Shown here in pieces: positions 23,062-36,908 of a stretch of DNA of 64,000 nucleotides (positions are counted from its first letter, which is position 1; the number at the start of each line of letters is the position of its first letter). The DNA comes from Chimonanthus salicifolius. Taxonomy: Eukaryota > Streptophyta > Magnoliopsida > Laurales > Calycanthaceae. The stretch spans positions 20,775,828 through 20,839,827 of the forward strand of contig CM023540.1 of assembly GCA_013350335.1 (NCBI GenBank), written 5' to 3'. Made by a program: the position numbers and the translations under genes. Below the pieces are notes generated by a model that was given only the letters and a program-made list of their open reading frames with translations, did no database searches and was not told the origin of the DNA.

Positions 23062-24926
23062 GAATATGGACAATTATTCTAATGATGTTATCTTAAAATA
23101 AAGAAAATTCATGCCACAAAATAACTTTAAATAAAAAGGGTTTTTATGAAAAGAATTTCATCCATAAAAAGACAAAAAATAGAAAACAAATTAATTTTAT
23201 AATTTCAATTGGCGAATTTGAAAGATTTAAACCTATAAATTTATCAAATAATTTTGATTTTTTTGTTAACAAGGAAAAAATAAATATTTATCCAAAAATA
23301 ACTAAAAAGAAAATTTAATTTTAAATTTGATTTGACTAGTAGGGATTTTCATATTTGAGACTTTTTCTAATTGAAAATAAGAGATTTATGGAAGAAAAGT
23401 CGTCCTTTAGGAGAAAATGGTAGTTTTTTTTAATGGAAAATGGTTTTTTAGGAAAAAAAATGAGAGACTTTATAAGAAATAGAAGAACTTTTCAATTAAA
23501 AAGAGTGTTATATGAAGAAAAACAAAGCTTTAAAAAGAAAATGGACATTTTTAAGATGGAAAAGATGGGTTAGATGAAGAAGAATAGATATTTAAGAAGA
23601 AAATGAGTGCTTTTCAAATGAAAACTAGAGTTTTAAATTGAAAATAATTGTTTTTCCTTAAAAAATTAGAGTTTGTTTTTTTGAATTTACGTGTGGAAAA
23701 CTGTTGGATACTCAATGTAAAACCCCCACGGATGAGCCCACTACCCTTAGGGCACATCTAACTTATGGGAGCTCGAACCCACAACCTCCCGCTTCCTGAG
23801 GCGAGAGGTAATCAGTTGACCTACACCGATGTGGGTCAAAATTAGAGTTTCTGTAAACAAAAATATAGTTTTTGAAAAGAAGAGTAAGATAAAAGAAACA
23901 TATTTAAAAAAAAAAAAATGAGTGTTTTTTATATGAAAACTAGAGTTTTGAGATGAAAATAATACTTTTTACTTAGAAAACTAGAGTTCTTAAAAAGAAA
24001 TAGTGTTTATGACTTTTATTAAAAGCAAAGTGAAAGACTTTAAACGAAATGAAAGGAGACTTTTCAGTTGAAAAGGCGAGTTATACGGAAAAAATGAGAG
24101 TTTTGAAGTAAAAAATTAGTGTTTTTAAGATGAAGGACAGATTTTTAACTGAAATGAGTAGAAAAAAGATGGTTATATTTTAACATTATTTTAAGAAGGA
24201 AGTGAGTGTTTTTCAGATGAAAAATAGAATTTTAAAATGAGAACGAGACTTCCTATCCAAAAATTAGAATTTCTGAGAAAACCTAAAAGTAGAATAATTT
24301 ATGAAAAAAAATACTAATTGATTTGAAAGAATATGATCAACTTTCATAATGATGTTATATAAAAATACGAAAAATTCATCCCACAAAACAACTTTAATGA
24401 AAAAGGGTTTTTACAAAGGAAAAATCATCCATAAGAAGACTGAAAATTGAAACGAAAAGAATTTTATAATTTCACTTGACGAATTCGAAACATTTAATCT
24501 ATAAATTTATCAAAATAATGAAAAAGAAAATTTAATTTTAAAATTGATTTGCAACTAGGAATTTTCATATTAGTTTTTGATAAAAGGAGTTTTGAGAGTT
24601 TTTCTAATAGAAAATAAGAGACTTACAGAAGAAAAGAAGTGTTTTAGGATGAAAATGAGAGTTTTTAAATGGAAGATAGTTTTTCAATTAAAAAAGAGTG
24701 TCATATGAAGAAAAACAAAGCTTTAAAAAGAAAATTAACATTTTTAAGATGAAAAAAAAAAAAAAATTTAGTGTTTTCAAATAAATGTAAAGTTTCACAT
24801 GGAAATTGCATCTAATTTACAAAAGAAAAAAATGAGTGTTTTAAGATGAAAGTGGGAGGTTTACGAAAAACATAAAAGTATCTAACTGCAAAAATGGGTT
24901 AGATGGAGAAAAACGGATTTTTTAAG
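23062..24926. repeat. Purine-rich repeat array, segment 5
   Basis: The array resumes immediately after duplication copy A. Conserved blocks (aactttaaataaaaagg..., gaatttataatttca...) recur at about 23,110 and 24,380, a spacing of about 1.26 kb. It is interrupted by a SINE at 23,675-23,837. No gene seen. Confidence 0.8.
23675..23837 (-). mobile_element. tRNA-derived SINE, full length with target-site duplication
   Basis: A 163-bp insertion is flanked by a perfect 13-bp direct repeat, aaaattagagttt (23,662-23,674 and 23,838-23,850). Read on the minus strand it begins with a box-A-like taggtcaactgat, then a box-B-like gggttcgagctcc, and ends in a short A run after gtaaattc. These are the marks of a RNA-polymerase-III-promoted SINE. 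Related copies are at 17,868, 45,183 and 61,189. Confidence 0.82.
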
Positions 24927-25395
24927 TTGTGGCCATCCTAACATGGGAGAACAGATGAGTTTTCCGAATTTCCCACTTTGCTTACATCCGTCCGTATTGG
25001 TTTTAGTGGACTTTCAGAAATCACTGGATCGGTACACCGGACCGGATCACTTGGAAATGGAAATTTGAGGATAGTGATCCAGTTGGTGGACCGATTTGGA
25101 CTTTTTCACGTCTCAAGAAATCGGTGCACCGACCGGATCACTTGGAAATGGAAATTTAAGGAAAGTGATCCGATCGGTGCACCGTTTTCTTGAAACGTAA
25201 AAGAGTCCAAATCGGTGCACCGACCGGATCACTTTATTCAAATTTCCATTTTCAAGTGATCCGGTCCAGTGCATCGATCTAATAAACCGATTTCTGAAAG
25301 TTCACTTAAAAACGTACGGATGGATGAGGTAAAATGGGAAATTCACTAAAACTCGTGTCTCCTAAAAGAGTTCTCTCGTATTAGGATTGACACCC
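24927..25395. mobile_element. Foldback / MITE-like element
   Basis: A 469-bp palindromic element. The left end (gtggccatcctaacatggga) is matched by the right end read on the minus strand (gtgtcaatcctaatacgaga). Inside are several inverted copies of a ccggatcacttggaaatgga-like stretch and of cggtgcaccga. It is flanked by the 8-bp direct repeat tttttaag (24,919-24,926 and 25,396-25,403). There is no transposase. The left end is shared with the element at 60,165. Confidence 0.75.
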
Positions 25396-25403
25396 TTTTT
25401 AAG

Positions 25404-25775
25404 AGTTAAAATAAAAAAAATTAAGAGTTAAAATAAAATTTTGATGAGATTACGCTAGTTATTGTTCTTGTAATTCTCAATATCAGCTAATATAACAGGA
25501 ACACCAAAAATAATTTAATTAGTTAAAGATCCATTCATGCTCGTTTGGTGTCCCCTCCCGAGAAGGGTTGGTGTGTAAACGATTATCTAAAATCTCAAAA
25601 GTGGTAAATTTTAGATTTACTTTATATGTCTATTTTAATTTTACTATTTTACATTTGGATATAATTAATTAATTTTTAATAATATATTTTTAAATATTAA
25701 ATAAATAAATAATATATATATTATTATACCTATATATATATATATATTGATAAGATATTTTTAATATATAAGAAA

Positions 25776-25814
<39 letters not shown>

Positions 25815-26880
25815 TTACTAATTTATTGTTAAAAGAAGTTATTTAATTGGCTTTTGACTCTGATAAATGTTTGAAAAAGTTTAAATATATAGCAAACTAT
25901 GATACATTAAAAACCTCTCTTTGGTTCATTACTAGTCTACAAATTCAAATTTTAAAGTTTCAAACATAAATATTTTGGACTTAAATAAAGATTCAAATTT
26001 AAATAATGACTCATTCAAATTTTTACCTAAATATAATATGTTTTCCCTTTTAGAGAAGAATGTTAAATATGATCATAAAAAATAACATTTAAAAATATTA
26101 CATTTATTTTATTGAATTGAATAATATTCTAATATTAAATTATACTCCATGACTGATAAATATAAAAGTTATAAATTAATAAAACATGATAAAAAACATG
26201 GCATTTTAAATTGTATGTATATCTATATCTATAAATTAATATGGCACCAAATCAGGTCTCATCCAATAAAGTTGTAAATATTAGTTAGTAACTACTAAAA
26301 CGAAATAGAAAAGAAAAGTATTTAAGAACATTAAAAAACAATTTAAAATTGTTCAAATTTTGAAATCTTAAAAAGTAGTTTCTAAAATTGAATCAAGTGA
26401 ATTTTATGGAGATTATGGATATAAATTGTTTGAATCTAAAACAATCAACATTTAGAAATCCTATAAAAAACATGAGTTCCAATATTGGGTTACTTTGTCT
26501 TTTAGTATTTTTGTCTCTTTGTGAGAATTTTGTATGTTCTCTTAGTGAGATTTGTATTTGTTTGGATAGTGGGGTGATCTTAGTGATATAGGACGAGTTG
26601 AGTTGTAGACTCTTAGTGAGTCTTTATTTTTCTTTTAGTGGAATTTTCCAAATATCCCAAGTTTGGGAAAGTATGAAAAGTGGACGTAGGTGAGTATTGG
26701 AACCACTATATATCCTATGTTGTGGTGTTTCATTGATTTTGTGGTTATTTATTTCGCTTCCATTATCATGCTTAACTAAGCAAAGATTAAAATTGGTCTT
26801 GTTGATTTTGTGATTAAAAGAAGACAATAGTTAATCACTTGGACAAAGATAGATTTAAAACGGACTAATTAGTTTCACTT
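25404..26880. other. AT-rich unique DNA with TA microsatellites, no gene seen
   Basis: Very AT-rich intergenic DNA. It includes TA runs at about 25,731-25,747 and 25,779-25,811. Short open frames at 26,388-26,591 and 26,624-26,827 have no recognisable domain, and I do not call them genes. Confidence 0.6.
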
Positions 26881-29800
26881 CTGCGAAATTAGATTGAACA
26901 TAGTAGTTTTTACTTAGAAAATTAGATCCTTTATAGAAAAAGTGTGTTTTTATTTATTTTTAAACGGAATGAAAGGCTTTAAATGAATGGAGGGAGACTT
27001 TTCAATTGAAAAGATGAGTTATAAGAAGAAAATCAGAGTTTTGAAGTAGAAAATTAGTTTTTTAAGATGAAAATGAATTTTAACCGAGAAAATGGATGTT
27101 TTAAGATAGATTACAAGTTCTCACCTAGAAAATAAGAGGTTTAAGGAAAGAAATGGGCATTTTAAATGGGAGATTTTAAGAATAAAAAAATGAGAGTTTC
27201 TAGTAGAAAAAGGTGGTTATATTTTAATGTTATTTTAAAAAGGAAGTGAGTGTTTTTAAATAAAAAGTAGTGTCGTAAAATGAAAATGAAAGTTCCTACT
27301 AAGAAAATTAGACTTTCTTCAAAAACCCAAAATAGAATAATTTATGCAAAAGAAAAAGTTATTTGATTTGAAAGAATATGAACAACTATTCTAATGATGT
27401 TATCTTCAAATAAAGAAAATCCATTCAACAAAATAACTTTAAATAAAAAAGGGGGTTTTAGGAAAAGAAATTCACCCATAAAAAGACTAAAAATATGAAA
27501 AAAAAAATTTGAATTTTATAATTTCATTTGGAGAATTTGTTGGATTTAAATCTATAAATTTATCAAATGGTTATGATTTGTTTTTTGAGTTAACAAAGAA
27601 AAAAAAAATTCATCCAAAAATAACTAAAAATAAAATTTAATTTTAAATTTGAGACTTTTTCAATAAAAGGTGTTTTGAGGCTTTTTCTAATTGAAAATAA
27701 GAGAATTACAAAAGAAAAGCAGTGTTTTACAATGAAAATGAGAGTTTTTAATGGAAAATGGTTTTTAAGGTAAAAAAATGAGAGCCTTTATAAGAAATGT
27801 TGGCACTTTTGAAATAAAAAAAAAAGTGTAATTCGAAGAAAAACAAAGCTTTTAAAACAGAATGGACATTTTTAAAATAAAAATAAAAAGAATTTTTATA
27901 TAAGAAATTATGTTTTTAAGAGAAATGCAAAGTTTTCACTTATAAAATGTATTTAATTTAAAACGAAAACAAGAGTTCCAACTGAGAAAATAAGTGTTTA
28001 CAAGAAACTCTAATTGATTTGAAAGAATTCGATCGACTCTTGTGATGATGTTATCTTAAAATACAGAAGATTCATGACACAAAATACCTTTAAATAAAAA
28101 AAGATTTTTACAAAAGAAATTCATCCATAAAACGATTAAAAATGAAAAACAAATGAATTTTATAATTTCACTTGGCGAATTTGAAGGATTTAGGCTATAA
28201 ATTTATGAAATGGTTGTGATTTGATTTTAATGTTAACTAAGAAAAAATAAATAATTTTCCAAAAATAACTAAAAAGAAATTTAATTTTAAATTTGATTTC
28301 ACCCACAAGGATTTTTATATTAATTTTTGACAAAAGGAGTTTTTGAGTTTTTCTAATAAAAAATAAGAGATTTACAGACGATAATAGAGTACTAGGAGGA
28401 AAATGAGAGTTTTTAAATGGAAAAAGGGTCTTCTAGGAAAAAAATAGGAGAATTTATAAGAACTGTAAACACTTTTTAGTTAAAAGTGTACTATACGAAT
28501 AAAATCAACGCTTTAAACAGAAAATGAATTAACATGAAAAAAGAGTTTTAACAAAAGAAAATTAGTGTTTAAATGCAAAGTTTGACTTAGAAGTTCATCT
28601 AACTTAGATAAGAAAAAAAATGAATGTTTTAGGATGAAAATGGGAGTATTACGAGGTTGTGATTTGATTTTAGTGTTAACAAAGAAAAATAATTCTAAAA
28701 GAAAATATGGGTTAGATTAATAAAGAAGAGTTTCTTATATGGAAAATGAATGTTTTTGAGATGAAAACTAAAGTTTTAAGTTGAAAAGAGTTGTTTTTAC
28801 TTAGAAAAATAGAGCTCTATAAAGAAAAAAAGTCTTATTTTTTAATGAAAGGTTTTAAATGAAATGTAAGAGTTTATAAAAAAATTAAAAATGGAAAACA
28901 AATGAATTTTATAATTCCACTTGGCAAATTTGAAGGATTTAACCTATAAATTTATCATATGGTTGTGATTTGATTTTAGTGTTAACAAATAGAGTTTCTA
29001 TAAAGAAAAGAGTGTATTATAAAACGAAAGAATTTAAACAAAATAGTGTGCAACTTTTGAGGTGAAAATGTGAGTTACACTATACGAATTAGAGTTTTGA
29101 AATACAAAAATAGCGTGTTTAAGATGAGAAAGAGAGTTTTAACAGAGAAAATGAGTGTTTTAAGATAAATGGAGAGTTTTCAGTTTTCACAAAGAAAATA
29201 CGAGGTTTAAGAGAAGGAATGAATATTTTAAAATGAAAAGGACTTTAGGAATAAAAATGAGAGTTTCTAGTAGAAAAACGTGTTTATATTTTATTGTTTT
29301 TATGAGAATGAAGTGATTGTTTTTGACATAAAAGTAAAGTTAGTAAAATGAGACCGAGAGTTCTGAGAAAAAAAAGGATAATTGATTTGATAATAACTCT
29401 TGTAATGATGTTTAAATAAAAAAAAGATTTTACAAAAGAAACTCATCCATAAAATGACAAAAAATATAAAAAAACAAATTTTATAAAATTTCACCTAGCA
29501 AATTTGAAGCATTTAAGTTAAACAATTATCAAATGTTTGTGATTTGTAAGAATGTTATCAAGGAAAAATAAATATTTATCCAAAAATAACAAAAAGGAAA
29601 ATTTAGTTTTAAATTTGATTTGGCAAGTGGGGATTTTCATTTAAGTATTGGTAAATAAGTTTTGAGTGTTTTTCTAATAGAAAAAATAAGACTTTACTCA
29701 CTTCCTTCTTAAAACAAAATGTTTTAATTGGTAAAATGAGACTGTGTTTTAAATGGAGTTCTTAATTTAAAAATGAGGGATTTTATAAGAAATGGTAGCA

Positions 29801-30623
29801 CTTTTCAGTCAAGAGAGTGTTTTATGAAAAACATCAAAGCTTTAAAATGAAAATGGACATTTTTAATATTGAGAATTAGTGTTTTAAGATAAATGCAAAG
29901 TTTTTACTTCAAAAAAAAGTATTTAATTTACAAAAGAAAAAATCAGTGTTTTATGATAAAATGAGAGCTTCATGAAGAAAAATAAAATTTTCTAATAGAA
30001 AAGATGGGTTAGATGAAAAAAACGAATGTTCAAGAAAAAAATTTAGTGCTTTTCATATGAAAACTAGAGTTTTAAGAATTTTTTATTTTTTTAATAACAA
30101 AATGAAATATTTTACACCAAATGGAGGGGACGTTTTCAATTGAAAAGGAGAGCTATACGAAGAAGATGAGATTTTTGAAGTATAAAATTAGCATTTTCAA
30201 GACAAAAGAGAGCTTTTAATGAGAAAATGGGTGTTTTAGATAAATAGAGAGATTCTACATAGAAAATAAGATGTTTCAGGAAAGAAATCAGCATTTTAAA
30301 ATGAAATTGGGGCATAAAAAGTAGAGTTTTAAAATGAAAACGAGAGTTCCGACTGAGAAAATTGGGGTTTCTGCGAAAATCCAAATATAGAATAATTTAT
30401 GCAAAAAGGACTTTCTTGTAATGATGTTATCTAAAAATACATAAAATTAACACAACAATAACTTTAATTAAAAATGTTTTTACAAAAGAATTTTATCCAT
30501 AAAAAGACTAAAAATAGAAAACAAATGAATTTTATAATTTCACTTGACAAATTAGAAAGATTCAACCTATAAATTTATCAAATGGGTGTCAGTTGTTTTT
30601 ATGGTTAACAAAGAAAACATATT
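26881..30623. repeat. Purine-rich repeat array, segment 6
   Basis: Array DNA as above. Around 29,040-29,280 the units split cleanly into lengths of about 22, 21, 21, 21, 20, 19, 20, 20, 18 and 20 bp. The sequence from about 29,400 to 30,623 matches 2050-3130, placing it at the same position of the higher-order unit. No gene seen. Confidence 0.85.
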
Positions 30624-31764
30624 GGTATTCATTTTTCACACCGGTAAAATTACTCAATATACCATGCGGAGCAAAATTTTCCTATTTTACCCTAATTCCT
30701 GTTTTCGAGATTTCCTACTCTGATTCCTGTTTTTTGAGATTTCCTGAGATCTGATTTCCCTACAGACTACTGGAGAGAGAGAGTTTTCTGTTAAAAAATT
30801 ATGTCACACCAGAATTTTTGACACTCCAGAATTGTGTCACACTCCATTAAAAAACAACGGTAAACTTCTCTGTCTACAAAGCTCCCCCCTCTCTCTACAT
30901 TCCATATTTTGAAAAAGCACTATACAGAAGACTACATCTTGTTTTGGACTAAGTCCATGGAGTCACAACGGCTATAAACTCTCTAGAAAATCTCTTTCTA
31001 CAGTTTAAGCGAAAGGCCAACTCAAAGACCGCAACTGTTGAGACTCCTACAAGAACCTCCTTAGCACAATACTTAACTTCCAAGCTTGAGCAAGAAGAAG
31101 CACCCTCCTCAAATCAACTCTAGACCATAGATACCTCTTGGCTGAATTCTACAACAAAAACATCCACTCCTTATACTCAAGTAGTTGTTGCCATCCGTTT
31201 CTTATTGCTCGACACACCTCCCCCTTCTTCTCCCCTTCCTTCCTCTCCCCCAATTTCCAAAAACACCATTGCAACCACAGAATCCAAACAAGAACCAGTC
31301 CCTGGCATTGTTTGTTGCTCCCCTTCTTGTAAGTCTTCTTCATCTTCATCCTCTTCCTCATCAACTTTGGAGAAGGAGAATGAAGAAGAGATGGGGGTGA
31401 TGGTGATGGGGTAGAGATAGCATCACCATCCCTCCTTCCTCTGCTTTCACCCCTTCAAATAGGTTGAAGAAATCCATTTGAAGAAAAATCTCTTCGAGGA
31501 GAACACATTGGTGGAAATGTTATTCCCATGCTTGAAGAAAAATCGGTGAGCAAGGTGCTAATGGTGAAAGTGGGGATAAGGAGGGAAACATGGGTGGTGA
31601 TGGGTTGGAGATGATGAAAGTAGGACTCTCTCTCTTCATAGAAATGGAAACCTCAGAAACATGATCATGGGATGAAACGTTGAAAACAACAATAGGGTAA
31701 ATTGGGAAAAATATTGTCCACGAGTGTACCTTGAGTAATTTTTCCGGTGTAAAAAATCAATACG
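30624..31764. mobile_element. Mutator-like non-autonomous TIR element, copy 4
   Basis: Long subtype with both inverted ends. The left flank is aaaacatatt and the right flank aaaaaaatatt. Internal differences include ctacaacaaa in place of ctactgcaaa. The Ser-rich frame is present at 31,205-31,414. Confidence 0.78.
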
Positions 31765-34700
31765 AAAAAAATATTGATCCATAAGCAACTTAAAAGAAAA
31801 TTTGATTTGGCAAGTAGGGATTTTTCATGTTAGTGTTAAATAAAAGGAGATTTGAGAGTGTTTCACATAAAAAATAAGAGACTAACGGAAGGAAAACAAT
31901 GTTTTAGGATGGAAAAAGATTTTTTTTAAAAAAGAATGAGAGACTTTATTAGAAATAGAAAGAACTTTTCACTTAACAAAGAGTGTTACACAAAGAAAAA
32001 CAAAGTTTTAAAAAGAAAATTGACATTTTTAAGATGAAATAAGAGTTTTAATATAGATCATTAGTGTTTTAAGACAGATGCAAAGTTTCACTTAGACAAT
32101 GCATCTAATTTAGAAAAAGAAAAAAAAAATGAGTGTTTTAGGATGAATATGAGAGCTTCACGGAGAAAAATAAAAGTTTCTAAAAGAAAAGATAGGTTAG
32201 ATGAAGAAAACTAGACTCGTAAGTTGAAAATGGTAGTTTTTACTAAATACTAGAGTGGCTATAATGAAAAGGAGATTTTTTATTTTTAAAAAACAAACTG
32301 AAACATTTTAAACAAAATGGAGGGAGACTTTTCAGTTGAAAATGTGAGTTATACAAAGAAAATGAGAGTTTTGAAGTAGAAAAATAGTTTTTTTTTTAAA
32401 AAAAAAATCAAGTTGAAAAATATATTTTTAATTGGGAAAATGGGCGTTTTAAGAAAAATGGAGACCTTTCACGTAGAAAACAAGAGTTTTAAGGGGAAAA
32501 AAAAGAGGATTTTAAAATGAAAAAGGGAGTTTTGGAAATAGAAATGAGAGTTTTTAGTAGAAAAAGATGATTATATTTTGACATTGTTTTAAGAAGGAAA
32601 TGAACACTAGTGTTTTAAAATGAAAACGGGAGTTCTTACTTAGAAAATTAGACTTTCTGCAAGTTTCACTTCGAAAATACATCTAATTTACAAAAGAAAA
32701 AAATGAGTGGTTTAAGATGAAAATGGGATCTTTACAAAGAAAAATAAAAGTTTCAAATAGAAAACATGGGTTAGAAGAAGAAAAACAATTTTTTAAGAAG
32801 ATAGTGCTTTTCAAATGAAAACTGGAGTTCTAAGTTGAAAATAGTAGTTTTTCAAACATTAAACCCTTTTCAGTTGAAAAAATGAGTTATAGAAAGAAAA
32901 TGAGAGTTTTGAAGTAAAAATTAGATTTTCTTTTTAAACTTTCATTTAGAAAATTAGCGTTTTTAAAATGAAAAAGTGATTTGTAACCGAGAAAATGAAT
33001 GTTTTAAGAAAAATGGAGACCTTTCACGTAGAAAATGAGAGGTTTAAGGAAAAAAATGAGAATTTTAAAATGAAAAAGGGAGATTTTGGAAATAGAAATG
33101 AGCTCTTAATAGAAAAATAAAGTTAGATAAAAAGGGAGATTTTGGTTATATTTTAAGTTGTTTTAAGAAGGAAGTGAGTTTTTCAAATAAAAAGTAGTGT
33201 TCTAAAATGAAAATGAGAGTTTGTATTGAAAAAGGTGACTGTTTTTAGATAAAAATAATTGTTTTTACTTAGAAAATTAGAGTTTCGATAGAGAAAAAAA
33301 ATTCTTTTCATGATTTATAAAAACAAAATGAAAGAGTTTATAAAAAAATTAAAAATGGAAAACAAATGAATTTTATAATTCCACTTGGCAAATTTGAAGG
33401 ATTTAACCTATAAATTTATCAAATGGTTGTGATTAGATTTTAGTGTTAACAAAGAAAATTAAAACTTTCTAAATAAAATATGGGTTAGATTAATAAAAAA
33501 GAGTTTCTTATATGGAAAATGAATGTTTTTGAGATGAAAACTAGAGTTTTTTGATAAAATTAATTCTTTTTTCTTAGAAAATTAGAGTTTCGATGAAGAA
33601 AAAAAATTCTTTTCATGATTTATAAAAACAAAATGAAGAGTTTATAAAAAAATTAAAAATGGAAAACAAATGAATTTTATAATTCCACTTGGCAAATTTG
33701 AAGGATTTAAACTATAAATTTATCAAATGGTTGTGATTTGATTTTAGTGTTAACAAAGAAAAATAAAACTTTCTAAAAGAAAATATGGGTTAGATTAATA
33801 AAAAGGATTTTTCAGAATAAGGTGACTGTTTCTATGATGAATCTATGATGAAAACTAGAGTTTTTAGATAAAAATAATTGTTTTTACTTAGAAAATTAGA
33901 GTTTCGATGAAGAAAAAAATTCTTTTCATGATTTATAAAAACAAAATGAAAGAGTTTATAAAAAAATTAAAAATGGAAAACAAATGAATTTTATAATTCC
34001 ACTTGGCAAATTTGAAGGATTTAACCTATAAATTTATCAAATGGTTGTGATTAGATTTTAGTGTTAACAAAGAAAATTAAAACTTTCTAAAATAAAATAT
34101 GGGTTAGATTAATAAAAAAGAGTTTCTTATATGGAAAATGAATGTTTTTGAGATGAAAACTAAAGTTTTAAGTTGAAAAGAGTTGTTTTTACTTAGAAAA
34201 ATAGAGTTTCTATAAAGAGAAAAAGTTTCAATAGATAATAAGAGACTTATGGAAGAAAGTTGTTTTTGAATGTAAAATGACATATTAAAGAAAAAAGGAC
34301 AGAATTTATAAGAAATAAAGGCACTTTCCACTTTAAAAAGTGTGTTATACAAAGAATAACAAAGCTTTAAAAAGAAACATCGACATTTTTAAGTTGAAAA
34401 ATGATTTTTTATATAGAAAATTTGTTTTTTAAGATATATGCAAAGTTTTCACTTAGAAAATGCATCTAATTTACAAATAAAAAATAAGTGTTTTAGGTTG
34501 AAAATGACAACTTTACGAAGAAAAAAAGGGTTATCTAAAAAATGAGTGTATTAAGATAAAAAGTCAGCTTTTAAAATGAGAAAATTAGAACTTCTGCAAA
34601 GAAATAAAATAATTTATGCAAAAATGACTAATTCATTTCAAAGAATGTGATCAACTCTTGTAATGAAATTATCTAAAAACAGGAAAAAAGCATGCCACAA

Positions 34701-36908
34701 AATAACTTTAAACAAAAAATGTTTTTACAAAAGAAATTCATCCACAAAAAGAATAAAAATAGAAAAATGCAAATTTCATAATTTCACTAGGCTATAATGT
34801 TTTTTTATATAAATTTATCAAATGGTTATAATTTGATTTTAGTGTTCAAAAAGAAAAAATAAAATTATCCAACAATAACTAAAAAGAAAATTTAATTTTA
34901 AATTTCAATTGGCAAGTAGGGATTTTCATATTAATTTTGGATAAAAGAAGTTTCAAAAGTTTTTCTAATAGAAAATAAGAGTTTACGGAAGATGAACGGT
35001 TTTTAAATGGAGGCATATGTTTCAATTAAAAAGGAGTGTTAAACGGAAAAAAAAAAAAGCTATAAAAAGGAAATGAACATTTTTAAGATGAAAAAAAGAG
35101 TTTTAGTATAGAAAATTTGTATTTTAAGGTAAGTGCAAAGTTTTCACTTAAAAAATACATCTAATTTACAAAAGAAAAAATAAGCTTTAGAACGATAAAT
35201 GGAAAAATAGAAGTTTCCAATAAAATAATGTGTTAATGAAGGAAAATGGATTTTTAAAAAGAAAATGAGTGTTTTTCATATGAAAATAGAAGGTTTTACT
35301 GAGAAAAATAGAGTTTCTATAAAGAAAAGAGTGCATTATAAATCGAAAGATTTTAAACAAAATGGTGGGCAACTTTTGAGGTGAAAATGTGAGTTAAGAT
35401 GAGAAAGAGAGTTTTAATAGAGAAAATGAATATTTTAAGATAAATAGAGAGTTTTCACATAGAAAATACGAGGTTTAAGAGAAGAAATGAATATTTTAAA
35501 ATGAAAAGGACTTTAGGAATAGAAATGAGAGTTTCTAGTAAAAAAATGTGGTTATATATTTTAATGTTGTTTTAAGAATGAAGTGATTGTTTTTCACATA
35601 AAAAGTAGAGTTGTAAAATGAAACCGAGAGTTCTAAGAAAAAAAAAAGAATAATTGATTTGAAAGAATATAATAACTTTTGTTTTGAAACATGAAGAATA
35701 TAATAACTCTTGTAATGATGTTTAAATAACAAAGGTTTTTACAAAAAAAACTCATCCATAAAATGACAAAAAATATATAAAAAAAACAAATTTTATAAAA
35801 TTTCACCTAGCAAATTTGAAGCATTTAAGTTAAAAATTTATCAAATGTTTGTGCTTTGTATTAATGTTAACAAGGAAAAATAAATATTTATCCAAAAATA
35901 ACAAAAAAAGAAACTTTAGTTTTAAATTTGATTTGGCAAGTGGGGATTTTCATACAAGTATTGGTAAAATAAGTTTTGAGTGTTTTTCTAATAGAAAAAA
36001 TAAGAGTTTACTCACTTCCTTCTTAAAACAAAATGTTTTAAATGGCAAAATGAGAGAGGTTTTTAAATGGAAAATGGTTTTTAATTTAAAAATGACGGAT
36101 TTTGTAAGAAATGGTAGCACTTTTCAGTCAAGAGAGTGTTTTTAATATTGAGAATTAGTGTTTTAAGATAAATGCAAAGTTTTTACTTAAAAAAGCATTT
36201 AATTTACAAAAGAAAAAATCAGTGTTTTATGATAAAATGAGAGCTTCATGAAGAGAAATAAAATTTTCTAATAGAAAAGATGGGTTAGATGAAAAAAACG
36301 AATGTTTAAGAAAACAATTTAGTGCTTTTCATATTAAAACTAGAGTTTTAAGAATGTCTTTGATTTTTTTAATGACAAAATGAAATATTTTACACCAAAT
36401 GGAGGGGAAGTTTTCAATGGAAAAGGTGAGCTATAAGAAGAAGATGAGATTTTTGAAGTATAAAATTAGTATTTTCAAGACGAAAGAGAGCTTTTAATGA
36501 GAAAATGGGTGTTTTAGATAAATAGAGAGATTCTACATAGAAAATAAGAGGTTTAAGGAAAGAAATCAGCATTTTAAAATGAAATTGGGACAAAAAGTAG
36601 AGTTTTAAAATGAAAACGAGAGTTCCGACTGATAAAATTGTGGTTTCTGTGAAAATTCAAAAATAGAATAATTTATGCAAAAAGGACTTTCTTGTAATGA
36701 TGTTATCTAAAAATACATAAAATTCACACCACAATAACCTTAATTAAAAATGTTTTTACAAAAGAAATTTATCCATAAAAAGACTAAAAATGGAAAACAA
36801 ATGAATTTTATAATTTCACTTGACAAATTTGAAAGATTTAACCTATAAATGTATCAAATGTATCAAATGGTTGTGAGTTGTTTTTATGGTTAACAAAGAA
36901 AAAATATT
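31765..36908. repeat. Purine-rich repeat array, segment 7
   Basis: Array DNA with no gene. It opens with the same ~240 bp that follow the other elements. It contains ~310-bp sub-units marked by gtgttaacaaagaaaa at about 33,444, 33,748 and 34,062. Confidence 0.85.

Noticed and set aside
23675..23837. A tRNA gene, suggested by box A and box B motifs
   Set aside because: No cloverleaf, an A tail and a 13-bp target duplication show it is a SINE.
24978..25193. 71-codon frame inside the foldback element
   Set aside because: It is made of the element's internal motif repeats and has no domain.
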